Source: an uncultured Roseburia sp. (GTDB lineage Bacteria; Bacillota; Clostridia; Lachnospirales; Lachnospiraceae). Taken from it: 64,000 nt of DNA. The notes beneath the pieces were generated by a model that was not told the DNA's origin, made no database searches, and saw only the letters and a list, made by a program, of their open reading frames with translations. Positions 52,877-61,575 of this stretch are shown piece by piece. The number at the start of each line of letters is the position of its first letter. The first letter of the stretch is position 1. Made by a program: the position numbers and the translations under genes. The stretch lies in NCBI GenBank assembly GCA_947088345.1, contig CAMUGE010000007.1:1-64000 (forward strand), read 5' to 3'.

Positions 52877-54226
52877 TTAATATTTGCCAAAGTCATCCTC
52901 AAGAGAAATCATCTGCTCATTTGTATTCACCGTAGATGACGCAGATGAACCGCGATAAGAGGAATCCGTGCTGCCTGCGCCAAGGTTGTAGATTGAAAGC
53001 ATATCGCGCATTCTGGACGCCTGATTTGACAACTCCTCGCTGGCAGCGGCACACTCCTGACTTGTCGCAGAGTTAGTCTGTACAACCTGCGATACCTGTG
53101 CAATCGCCTGTTCAATCTGTGCAACTGCAGTTGCCTGATAATTGGAAGACTCGGCGATCCCGTTGATAATTGTCTCACTCTCCTGAACTACATCGGTAAT
53201 AATTCCTAATGCTTTTGCTGTTTCATCTGCTATTTTGGAACCTAAATTTACTTTTGTGATCGAATCTTCGATTAATTCCGCTGTTTCTGCCGCAGCGGAA
53301 GCGCTCTTTGCCGCAAGACTTCTTACTTCCTCCGCCACAACGGCAAATCCTTTTCCTGCCTCGCCTGCCCTTGCCGCCTCAACAGCCGCATTTAATGCAA
53401 GAATATTTGTCTGGAATGCAATATCGTCAATTGTCTTGATAATTTTAGAAATACTCTCGGATGACTTATTGATCTCGTCCATTGCAGCCATCATATCCTG
53501 CATCTGCGTATTTCCTTTTTTTACATCATTGATCGCCTCATCGACAAGATGTGCTGCAGAATTTGCCTGTTCTGCGTTCTGTCTTGTCTTCTCTGCAATT
53601 TCGTCAATAGAAGCCGTAATCTCCTCAATTGCGCTCGCCTGCTGTGTGGAGCCCTGTGCCAGCGCCTGACTTGCGCTTGCCACCTGTGAGGAGCTGATTG
53701 TCACCTGCGTACCTGCGTCGCTGATGCCGGACATTGCATTATGATTGTCTTCCACCAGTTTCTTTAAGGCATTACCCAGCATATCTTCCGGTGATTTCGG
53801 AGAAACGCTTACTGTCAGATTACCATTTGATACTTCTTCTGCAACCGTAGCCTGTGATTTGATATTTTCAATTACCTGACGGTATTTGTCCACAAGCACA
53901 CCAAACTCATCATTGTTGTATTTAATCATTTCAACATTTACATGACCAAGTGCAATCTCGTCAGCCGCATCGGAAAGCTGCTTGATTGATTTGTCAATCA
54001 GACGTATTATAATTGCCGCTACCCAGATCGCTATACTGCAGCACACAATTGCAACCACGATAGTAAATATGGTAGCGCTTCTTGTATAACTCGCCTGCCT
54101 TACCGGATCGGTGTAAGCTGCCGCCTGTTTTGTCGTCAGATCGCTGATAAAGATATTAAGCAGCGTCAGCACGATCGGAATTGCAAAACCTATGATCAAT
54201 TTTGTTTTTACTTTCAAATTTTTCAT
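52877..54226 (-). CDS. Chemoreceptor-like signalling protein without ligand domain
   Basis: A 449-residue methyl-accepting protein. Two membrane helices (about residues 9-27 and 50-72) enclose only about 22 external residues, so there is no periplasmic sensor domain. A HAMP-type region ([15 protein letters not shown], then a second SNGNLTVSV segment) precedes the signalling hairpin with the tip [23 protein letters not shown]. No C-terminal pentapeptide for CheR. Input must come through the membrane, the HAMP region or a soluble partner. It is the only receptor inside the cheWA cluster. Confidence 0.94.
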   Translation of the reverse strand: MKNLKVKTKLIIGFAIPIVLTLLNIFISDLTTKQAAAYTDPVRQASYTRSATIFTIVVAIVCCSIAIWVAAIIIRLIDKSIKQLSDAADEIALGHVNVEMIKYNNDEFGVLVDKYRQVIENIKSQATVAEEVSNGNLTVSVSPKSPEDMLGNALKKLVEDNHNAMSGISDAGTQVTISSSQVASASQALAQGSTQQASAIEEITASIDEIAEKTRQNAEQANSAAHLVDEAINDVKKGNTQMQDMMAAMDEINKSSESISKIIKTIDDIAFQTNILALNAAVEAARAGEAGKGFAVVAEEVRSLAAKSASAAAETAELIEDSITKVNLGSKIADETAKALGIITDVVQESETIINGIAESSNYQATAVAQIEQAIAQVSQVVQTNSATSQECAAASEELSNQASRMRDMLSIYNLGAGSTDSSYRGSSASSTVNTNEQMISLEDDFGKY

Positions 54227-54238
54227 CCTTTATACCTC

Positions 54239-54787
54239 TCATTCTTCAACTGGGGCAGGCTCGTTTGCCTGATCTGCAAATGCAAGCTCGCCATCATTCA
54301 GTAACTTATCGGGATCTAAAAGCAGTTTGACATCCTCTCCAACTTTTCCGATGCCGTAAATATATTTGTTCTTCTCTGCTTTTTCTACATGCCTTACGGA
54401 AGGCGGGGGCAGAATATCTTCTTCCTTGATCTCCACTACCTCGGCAATTTTTTCTACAATTAATCCGACTACCGTGGAATGTACGTCTATGACAATAATA
54501 CACGTTCTGTCATTGTACTCAAACGGCTCCTGTTTAAACCGGATACGCACGTCGATCACCGGAACAATCTTTCCTCTTAAATTGATCAAACCTTTGATGT
54601 AATCTTCCGTCTCGGGAACTTCTGTGATCGACTGAATCTGAATGATCTCGTTCACATATTGAATTTTTAATCCAAAATATTCATTTCCCGATTTAAAGGT
54701 CATATACTTTCCTTTTTGCGCATCATGTTCATTTACTGCAGTCCCGGTCGCGTTTGTCGGATCCATCAATTCATTTGTTTCACTCAT
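54239..54787 (-). CDS. cheW: Chemotaxis coupling protein CheW
   Basis: A 182-residue adaptor linking receptors to CheA. The single CheW domain starts at KYMTFKSGNEYFGLKIQYVNEII, with KGLINLRGKIVPVIDVRIRF as the core signature and VGLIVEKIAEVVEI after it. An extra 25 residues precede the domain and an acidic, Pro-rich tail follows. It lies 28 bp after cheA and 13 bp before the receptor gene. Confidence 0.96.
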   Translation of the reverse strand: MSETNELMDPTNATGTAVNEHDAQKGKYMTFKSGNEYFGLKIQYVNEIIQIQSITEVPETEDYIKGLINLRGKIVPVIDVRIRFKQEPFEYNDRTCIIVIDVHSTVVGLIVEKIAEVVEIKEEDILPPPSVRHVEKAEKNKYIYGIGKVGEDVKLLLDPDKLLNDGELAFADQANEPAPVEE

Positions 54788-54814
54788 ATGAATATACCGT
54801 TCCTTTCTGTGTTG

Positions 54815-56956
54815 TTATACCAGCCCGCCGGGATCTAAAATCAATGCAATGCTGCCGTCTCCCAGCTGTGTACAGCCGGAAAGGCCTTTGACTTTTTTGA
54901 TATAGGAAGGGATCGGTTTTACAACGATTTCCTGTTCTCCGATCAGCCTGTCGACAAACAGACATATCTTTTTGTCTTCCACTTCCAGAATAATCATCAT
55001 GCCGTCCTCAACAGATTCCCGATAATTTTTCATATTATACCATTTGCCAAGACGAAGAACCGGAAAACATTCGCCACGTATCATGACATACTCATCCCCG
55101 TTTGGCTCATGGATCATCATACTCTCCGTCACACGTACAAATTCTTTAATTACGCCTGTTTCGAGAACAAATGAGGAAGCGCCTGTCTCAATCACGATAC
55201 CATTTACAATCGCAAGTGTCAGCGGAATTTTTAAACTCATCACACTGCCAAAGCCAGCGGCGCTCTCAATATCAAGCGTACCGCCTATTTTTTGAATATT
55301 CTGGACAACGACGTCCATACCGACACCTCGCCCGGAATATTCCGTAACCTGTTCATTTGTAGAAAATCCCGGAAGTGTGATAAACTGATACACTTCTTTA
55401 TCCGAATAAGCAGATTCCGGTTTGCCCTCTTCCAGAAGCCCCTGCTTTCTCGCTTTACTCAGAATCTTCTCCCTGTCAAGACCTTTTCCGTTATCTTCTA
55501 CGCTGATCCACACTTTGCCAGCTTCCGTTTTAGCAGAGAGAGTGATTTTTCCTTTTCCTTTTTTCCCGCTCTCTTTCCGCTCTTCGTTCGTCTCGATTCC
55601 ATGGTCTACGGCATTGCGGACAATATGCATCAGCGGGTCTGAAATATGTTCGATAATATTTTTATCTACCTCAGTCTGATCGCCGAGCATGATAAATTCA
55701 ATGTCTTTCCCCAGCTTTCTTGAAACGTCAAAGACAATACGGTTCATTTTCTGGAATGTATTTGTCAGTGGAACCATTCGCATTGACATAATTACATTCT
55801 GCAGATCGGTAGAAATTTTTGACATCTGCGATGCCGCTTTGTTGAAGCTGTCAAGATTTAAGCCCGGCACTTTCAAATCCGGATTTTGCAGGACAACCGA
55901 TTCCGAGATTACCAATTCACCGATCAGATCCATCAGTTCATCCATTTTGCTCACATTTACGCTGATAAATGCCGCCTTTTCGGTTTTGGGTTTGTCTCTC
56001 GCCAGTTTTTTCTGTTTGCCTGGTTCCTTTGATTTTACAACAAAGTCACCGGGAGCAATCTTAGGCTTCGCCGGTTTTTCTGCTTCTCCGCCGGAAGCGT
56101 CTGCTTTCGCCTCGATTGCTTCCACGCTTGATTCCAGGTCGATATGTACTTCTTCCTGTTCTCCCACATGGAATCCCTGCGCAAATTCTTCGGCCGAACA
56201 TTCATAAATATCAACTTTTTCAACGGTATATCCCTCGCTGATAATCTGACGTACTTCTGCTTCGCTGTTCTGCGCCTGAAGAAGAATCTTAAAACCGTCT
56301 TTTATAATTACATCGGAACTCTCTACGTTGCTGATAATATCATCCGGCTCATAGAGCAGATCCTCCGCAATCTCCTTTAATGCGTAAACAATTTTGTAAG
56401 CATGGATATTCGACATTGCCGTATCCGGATAAAATGAAACATAGATCCGATAAAAATGACTGTCATTGGAAGCGACAGGCGCGATATAAAACTGTTTTGG
56501 TCCCTCGCTTGCATTCGCCTGCGGCGGTGCGTCATCCTCCGTCGCCTCACCCTTAATCTTTTTCAAAAATTTGTCGAGATTTGCAACAATCTCACTGGAA
56601 TCACCATCTGCCGGATCGCCGTTTTGTATTTTATCCATCTCATTGGAAACAAAATCTTCTACTTCCAACACATGTTCCACCAATTCCAGGTGTGGAACAT
56701 CGTCTGGATAGGATTCCCTCAGAAAATAAAATACGTCCTCGAGCTTATGTGCAACAGCGGTGATATCATCAAACATCATGATACCGGAAGAACCTTTTAT
56801 CGTGTGCATGGTTCTGAAAATTTCATTTATGCTGTCTTCGTCGAAGCGGTCGGCATCTTTTTGTTCAAGCACAATTTCCTGCAGCTGCTCTAACAGCTGC
56901 CCGTTCTCGAACAGATACACGTCCAACATATCATCCGTATTAAATCCTTCAGCCAT
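54815..56956 (-). CDS. cheA: Chemotaxis histidine kinase CheA
   Basis: A 713-residue kinase. P1 with phospho-acceptor His51 in MHTIKGSSGIM; a P2 response-regulator-docking region (about 150-265); P3 dimerisation (KMDELMDLIGELVISES); P4 ATPase with HIVRNAVDHGIE, VEDNGKGLD and GRGVGMDVV; P5 CheW-like regulatory domain to the end. All catalytic motifs look intact. A Lys/Pro-rich linker joins P2 to P3. It phosphorylates the CheY- and CheB-type proteins encoded just upstream. Confidence 0.97.
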   Translation of the reverse strand: MAEGFNTDDMLDVYLFENGQLLEQLQEIVLEQKDADRFDEDSINEIFRTMHTIKGSSGIMMFDDITAVAHKLEDVFYFLRESYPDDVPHLELVEHVLEVEDFVSNEMDKIQNGDPADGDSSEIVANLDKFLKKIKGEATEDDAPPQANASEGPKQFYIAPVASNDSHFYRIYVSFYPDTAMSNIHAYKIVYALKEIAEDLLYEPDDIISNVESSDVIIKDGFKILLQAQNSEAEVRQIISEGYTVEKVDIYECSAEEFAQGFHVGEQEEVHIDLESSVEAIEAKADASGGEAEKPAKPKIAPGDFVVKSKEPGKQKKLARDKPKTEKAAFISVNVSKMDELMDLIGELVISESVVLQNPDLKVPGLNLDSFNKAASQMSKISTDLQNVIMSMRMVPLTNTFQKMNRIVFDVSRKLGKDIEFIMLGDQTEVDKNIIEHISDPLMHIVRNAVDHGIETNEERKESGKKGKGKITLSAKTEAGKVWISVEDNGKGLDREKILSKARKQGLLEEGKPESAYSDKEVYQFITLPGFSTNEQVTEYSGRGVGMDVVVQNIQKIGGTLDIESAAGFGSVMSLKIPLTLAIVNGIVIETGASSFVLETGVIKEFVRVTESMMIHEPNGDEYVMIRGECFPVLRLGKWYNMKNYRESVEDGMMIILEVEDKKICLFVDRLIGEQEIVVKPIPSYIKKVKGLSGCTQLGDGSIALILDPGGLV

Positions 56957-56995
56957 ATGCTTCTCCTTTCCTGCGTATTCTGATATATTCTTCCG

Positions 56996-57388
56996 TTAAA
57001 CCAGATTCAGTTTCTTTAATGCCTGTTCAAATCTGTTCTGGTCAATGGGTTTGCCTGAATAGATGGTACATCCCAGTTCAAATGCCATTTTTACATTGCG
57101 CTCCTCATTGAGCGCCGTAGTCATTATCACTTTAACGGCTTTATCTTCCGGAATATTTCTCTCTTTCTCCAGGTTCCGAATCCCCTGAAGCGCCTGATAT
57201 CCGTCCATGACAGGCATCATGATATCAAGGCAGATCAGATCGTAGGGTTCCCCGTCCTCAAGCGCCATCATAAACGCGTCTACCGCTTCCATTCCATCCA
57301 CAGTAACATCGCATTCACCATACTTCGAGAGGAAATTTACCATGAATTTCCTTGTCACAAAATCGTCTTCTGCCAATAAAATCTTCAT
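56996..57388 (-). CDS. CheY-like single-domain response regulator
   Basis: A 130-residue receiver domain with no output domain. Acidic pocket LLAEDD, phospho-acceptor Asp55 in LDIMMPVMDG, switch Thr in IMTTALNE and Lys in YSGKPID. Such regulators act by protein contact, at the flagellar motor or elsewhere. It lies between cheB and cheA; it could be the output CheY, a phosphate sink, or the target of the HPt relay. Confidence 0.93.
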   Translation of the reverse strand: MKILLAEDDFVTRKFMVNFLSKYGECDVTVDGMEAVDAFMMALEDGEPYDLICLDIMMPVMDGYQALQGIRNLEKERNIPEDKAVKVIMTTALNEERNVKMAFELGCTIYSGKPIDQNRFEQALKKLNLV

Positions 57389-57400
57389 ACTTATTCTCCT

Positions 57401-58429
57401 TTACATTTTATTTAAAAACGCGTATGTTCTGCCCGCGATATCAGATAACTTCTCCTGACGTTCCACCGCTCCCAGATCATAAGCAACTTTTGGCATTCCA
57501 TAGACAACACAGGTCGACTCATCCTGACCAATTGTTCTGGCTCCGGCTTTTCGCATGGCTAAAAGCCCCTTTGCGCCGTCGCCTCCCATACCGGTTAAAA
57601 TAATACCGATCGCATCGTTCTTTGCCGTTTTCGCAACAGATTCAAACAATACGTCGACTGACGGACAATGTCCGTTTACTTTCGGACCGGCTTTGCATTC
57701 CACCTGATAACTGTCATTTACTTTCACCAGACGCATATGTCTGTCTCCGCCTGGCGCAATCAGCATTCGTCCCGGCAAAACGCGGTCGCCTGTCTCCGCC
57801 TCTTTCACACGGATACGGCACTGATCGTCAAGCCGCTTTGCATACATTGCGGTAAAACCGGGCGGCATATGCTGCACCACCACAACGCCGGGGATATCCG
57901 GCCCAAAGCCTTTTGCAACATCAAAAATCGCCTCCGTCCCCCCTGTGGAAGCGCCGATCGCAATAATCATATGGTTTCTGTTTTCATTTAACGACTGTGG
58001 CTCCTGAGCCAGAATTTTTCTCTTAATATTGCTGATCTTTGCTGTGGATGCAATTTTAAGCTTTACCAGAAGTTCGTTTTTCACAAAATCTTCCAGCTGC
58101 ATTCGATTCGATATTGCCGGTTTCGCGACAAAATCCACAGCTCCCGCTGTCATTGCATCAAACACCTTATCACTTAAGGCGCTGATAACAACAACCGGCA
58201 GCGGATACTGCGGCATCAGCTTTCGTAAAAATTCAATCCCGTTCATCCTTGGAAGTTCCACATCCAGCGTCATGACATCCGGTTTGTATTTTAAAATCGC
58301 GTCGCGCGCTTCAAACGGATCTTTTGCCGTCGCCACAACATGTATCGTAGGATCTTTGCTTAGACTCTGAACAAGAAGCTCGCGAAATACAAGAGAATCT
58401 TCCACAATCAATACTTTTATAGTCCGCAT
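57401..58429 (-). CDS. cheB: Chemotaxis methylesterase/glutamine deamidase CheB
   Basis: A 342-residue enzyme that removes methyl groups from receptors when phosphorylated. The N-terminal receiver carries Asp56 (MTLDVELPRMNG); the C-terminal esterase has the catalytic Ser in AIGASTGGTEAIF, His in VQHMPPGFTAMYAKRL and Asp in GMGGDGAKGL. It starts 2 bp after the cheR stop, so the methylation pair is translationally coupled. Since the local receptor lacks a CheR pentapeptide, adaptation must rely on direct docking. Confidence 0.97.
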   Translation of the reverse strand: MRTIKVLIVEDSLVFRELLVQSLSKDPTIHVVATAKDPFEARDAILKYKPDVMTLDVELPRMNGIEFLRKLMPQYPLPVVVISALSDKVFDAMTAGAVDFVAKPAISNRMQLEDFVKNELLVKLKIASTAKISNIKRKILAQEPQSLNENRNHMIIAIGASTGGTEAIFDVAKGFGPDIPGVVVVQHMPPGFTAMYAKRLDDQCRIRVKEAETGDRVLPGRMLIAPGGDRHMRLVKVNDSYQVECKAGPKVNGHCPSVDVLFESVAKTAKNDAIGIILTGMGGDGAKGLLAMRKAGARTIGQDESTCVVYGMPKVAYDLGAVERQEKLSDIAGRTYAFLNKM

Positions 58430-58431
58430 TT

Positions 58432-59253
58432 TTAACCATTTCCTTCCTTTTTCCTGAATATTGACGGCTGGACGATCTGAAACGGCGTACTGCTTCGATC
58501 AAGCGTCTCGGTCGTCCCGATAAACAGGTATCCTCCCGGAATCAATGCATTGTATACTTTCTGCACTAATTCACGTTTTGTCGCATCGTCAAAATAGATC
58601 ATTACATTACGCAAAAATATCGTATGTAATTTTCTCTTAAACGGAAATGGATCCATTAAATTAAACTGGCGGAAAACGACTTCCTGTTTCAATTCATCTT
58701 TGACCATATATTGGCTGCCTCCGGCAGCCGATGTGAAAAAGTGGCGTTTCCAGTGTTCCGGAAGTTTTTGCAGCTGTTCCGCCGAATAGACACCTGCCAC
58801 TGCCTGCTTTAGAACTTTTGTCGAAATATCGGTCGCAAGCACTTTTGTATCCCACTGCTTATGCTCCAAACCAAAAAAATCAGTCAAAACCATAGCGATC
58901 GTATAAGGTTCTTCCCCGGTTGAAGCGGCGCCGCACCAAATACGAAGATCTTTTGAAGCGCTCTCTTTCGTCTTAAGCCATGGCAGGACAACTTTCCGAA
59001 AAAATTCAAAATGCTCAAATTCTCTCATAAAATAGGTATGGTTTGTAGTCAATAGATTGACCAGCATCTTCTCCTGCGCACCTGTTTTGTCCTGCTCCAC
59101 CGCATTCATAAAATCGGTGCAGTCCTGCCAGCCGCCGCGTCTGATATAATTTTCGAGACGGCCGTTTATTATGACCTTTTTCTGGCTTAAGTCAATCCCG
59201 TAATTCTGTTTCATGTAAAAAGAAATTCGATGGAATTCTTCATCCGTAATCAA
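58432..59253 (-). CDS. cheR: Chemoreceptor methyltransferase CheR
   Basis: A 273-residue SAM-dependent methyltransferase acting on receptor Glu residues. An N-terminal four-helix domain is followed by the catalytic domain with LRIWCGAASTGEEPYTIAM (SAM loop), LATDIS and IFLRNVMIYFDD. Length matches E. coli CheR (286). The start is TTG at 59253 with AGGGGG about 10 nt upstream; the next ATG would delete conserved helix 1. Confidence 0.96.
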   Translation of the reverse strand: MITDEEFHRISFYMKQNYGIDLSQKKVIINGRLENYIRRGGWQDCTDFMNAVEQDKTGAQEKMLVNLLTTNHTYFMREFEHFEFFRKVVLPWLKTKESASKDLRIWCGAASTGEEPYTIAMVLTDFFGLEHKQWDTKVLATDISTKVLKQAVAGVYSAEQLQKLPEHWKRHFFTSAAGGSQYMVKDELKQEVVFRQFNLMDPFPFKRKLHTIFLRNVMIYFDDATKRELVQKVYNALIPGGYLFIGTTETLDRSSTPFQIVQPSIFRKKEGNG

Positions 59254-59290
59254 CTGTTACGCCCCCTAAATATTAATATCCTGTTTCCCA

Positions 59291-60352
59291 CTAACATAAC
59301 TGGCGTGATATTTTGCTGCATATTTTATAGATATCGGGATTGTAATTTACGCCCGATTCGTTTCCCATAATCACAAGCGCCTCCTCTTTACTGCAGCCGT
59401 TTTTGTCTGTCAGTGTACAATACCGATCTATAATGGCCACAATCTGGGCTGAAATGGGAATATCAGTTCCTGACAGCCCTTCCGGATATCCGCTTCCGTT
59501 CCAATTCTCGTGATGGCAGCGCGCAATGTCAACTGTCATACTGATAAAGTCATTGTAGTCGTTTCCAACATAAAAATCTCTTAATAACTCCGCTCCTAAT
59601 GTTGTATGTGATCTTAACGAAAGCTCTTCCGCCTCTGTGAGATAATCTTTTTTCTGTAATATATCAATAGAAACGGCCGTTTTCCCAATATCACAGAGCG
59701 GTGCGGCAATTCCTATCGTATCAATATATGTATCGGATATTTTATCCTCAAACTGAGGCGAAAGCTGCATTCCCTGTGCAAGGATTTTACAGTTGCGCGC
59801 AATACGCTTCAAATACCCCTGATCAAACAGGGCGTTTTTTGAGACGAGTTTCGTCATGGCATAGAGCATATTTTTCTTCTCCTGCTCCATCTGGCGAAGC
59901 TGTTCATTTACGGAAATCTGAAGTCTTCTGTTTGTCTGCGTCAGTTCCTGATTTGTCTCATAAAGACGCAGATGCGTTCCTACGCGCGCCTGCACAATCT
60001 CCGGAATAAACGGCTTTGTAATATAGTCTTCTCCGCCAAGGGAAAGCCCCTCTACAATATCTTTTGGATTATCATACGCAGATATAAAGATCACCGGAAT
60101 ACTTCGTGTTTTGGCATTTCCCTTTATGACTTTGCAAAGGTCGTAACCGCTCATTCCCGGCATGGAAATGTCAGTGAGAATAAGCTGCGGGGGACTCTCC
60201 TCCAACAGTTTGAGCGCTTCCTCCGCACTCTCAGCCAAAATTGGCTGGTATCCCATACTGCTGATGATCTCCTCTAAAATAAGCCTGTTTATTTCTACAT
60301 CGTCTATAATAAATACCTTTTCGTTTCCCCTGACTTCGTCATTACAACTCAT
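59291..60352 (-). CDS. Response regulator with degenerate HD-GYP domain
   Basis: A 353-residue protein: receiver (Asp61 in LTDISMPGMSG, Lys in ITKPF), coiled-coil linker (about 130-165), then an HD-GYP-like domain. Ligand positions of c-di-GMP phosphodiesterases are altered: the EHT His is replaced by Gly-Tyr-Leu near 179-181, HDIGK is CDIGK (Cys220), and the late DxYDA is DRYCT. The second His (SHTTLGAELL), HH and GYP remain. It is probably inactive as a hydrolase and may act as a c-di-GMP receptor or binding partner. The ATG at 60352 follows AAGG; an upstream start at 60412 overlaps its paralogue. Confidence 0.9.
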   Translation of the reverse strand: MSCNDEVRGNEKVFIIDDVEINRLILEEIISSMGYQPILAESAEEALKLLEESPPQLILTDISMPGMSGYDLCKVIKGNAKTRSIPVIFISAYDNPKDIVEGLSLGGEDYITKPFIPEIVQARVGTHLRLYETNQELTQTNRRLQISVNEQLRQMEQEKKNMLYAMTKLVSKNALFDQGYLKRIARNCKILAQGMQLSPQFEDKISDTYIDTIGIAAPLCDIGKTAVSIDILQKKDYLTEAEELSLRSHTTLGAELLRDFYVGNDYNDFISMTVDIARCHHENWNGSGYPEGLSGTDIPISAQIVAIIDRYCTLTDKNGCSKEEALVIMGNESGVNYNPDIYKICSKISRQLC

Positions 60353-60398
60353 CTTTTTACCTTCCCCTCCCCCATAGATTCTCGGCCAGATATGTCCG

Positions 60399-61481
60399 TC
60401 AGGTAAAATCAAACATTTTAATCACTTCTACGATATTAAAGAAATCACGTTTCGCAAGTCCGAAACATTCCAGGATATCAGCGGAAAATTCTCCGCACTC
60501 ACCGTTCATAATCATTTGAAACGCCTGATCGTTTGTAAACGCACTCTTATATACTCTTGGACTCACTAACGCGTCATAGACATCGGCAATTGCTACAATC
60601 TGCGCGCTGATCGGTATATCGTCGCCCGCCAGACGATCCGGATAGCCGTTCCCATCCCATCTCTCATGATGGTGGCGGCATATTTCATAACAATATCGAT
60701 AAAATTCGCTGGAATGATCCCGGTATGTCTTCTCCAGAATATCGCACCCGATCGTTGTATGCGTCTTCATAATCTCGTATTCTTCTGAAGTCAGCCTGCC
60801 CGGTTTTAACAGTATAGCATCCGGTATGCCGATTTTTCCAATATCGTGCATTGCGGAAGCTCTTGCAATTTTATCTATTTTCCTCTCGTCGATTTCATAT
60901 TTCGGAAAATATTTCATCAGATATTTCAGTAAAATTCTTGTAAAATATTTGATGCGCCTTGTATGTTCCCCTGTCTCCGCGTTTCGCGATTCCACAACGG
61001 AACTGAGCGCTTCTATCATATACTCGCTGTTTTTGCGAATTTCCTTTTCCTGTGCGCGAATTTCTTCTTCCTGTTGTTTTAAGCGCACTTCCATATTATG
61101 TTTGTTCTGGTATAGTTCAATGATATTCTTACATCTTTTTTTTACGATATGCGGATAAAACGGTTTATGTATGACGTCTGCAGCTCCATAGGAATAAGCC
61201 CGGTCCTCGCTGTCCATAATCGTCTCTCCGGTAATCAGAATAACGGGAATCTCTTCCAGAAGCTGATGTCCTTTCATAAATTCAAGCACGCCAAATCCGT
61301 CCAGAATCGGCATTGTAATATCAAGCAATACAAGGATCAGATTCTTACTCTCCTCAATCTTTGATATTGCTTCCTGACCGTTTGAAGCTTCCAGTCTGTC
61401 ATATTCGTCTTCAAACATCGCCATCAAAATCTCTCGGTTAATACTTTCGTCATCAACAATCAAGATCTGCTGCTTTTCCAT
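60399..61481 (-). CDS. HD-GYP response regulator (c-di-GMP phosphodiesterase type)
   Basis: A 360-residue regulator: receiver with Asp54 (LLDITMPILDG) and Lys (HKPF), coiled-coil linker (about 130-155), and a complete HD-GYP domain with His173 (GEHTRRI), His212-Asp213 (MHDIGKIGIP), His241, the HH pair near 271, GYP (279-281) and Asp300 (ADVYDAL). It should hydrolyse c-di-GMP when activated. It leads the chemosensory gene train, with its own promoter. It is the intact paralogue of the next gene. Confidence 0.95.
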   Translation of the reverse strand: MEKQQILIVDDESINREILMAMFEDEYDRLEASNGQEAISKIEESKNLILVLLDITMPILDGFGVLEFMKGHQLLEEIPVILITGETIMDSEDRAYSYGAADVIHKPFYPHIVKKRCKNIIELYQNKHNMEVRLKQQEEEIRAQEKEIRKNSEYMIEALSSVVESRNAETGEHTRRIKYFTRILLKYLMKYFPKYEIDERKIDKIARASAMHDIGKIGIPDAILLKPGRLTSEEYEIMKTHTTIGCDILEKTYRDHSSEFYRYCYEICRHHHERWDGNGYPDRLAGDDIPISAQIVAIADVYDALVSPRVYKSAFTNDQAFQMIMNGECGEFSADILECFGLAKRDFFNIVEVIKMFDFT

Positions 61482-61529
61482 GATTTCTCCTTACCACTCT
61501 TCTATTGTTCATCTTTTTTTCATAATCAA

Positions 61530-61558
61530 AAGGTATCATTTTTTATTCTGATTGTCAA
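61530..61558 (-). promoter_or_regulatory. Promoter of the chemosensory operon
   Basis: On the minus strand a consensus TTGACA (61553-61558), 17-bp spacer, TACCTT (61530-61535), about 45 bp before the HD-GYP gene. The following genes down to cheW are closely spaced, so this may drive most of the cluster. Confidence 0.65.
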
Positions 61559-61575
61559 TTCCTTTCCATAAAGTG

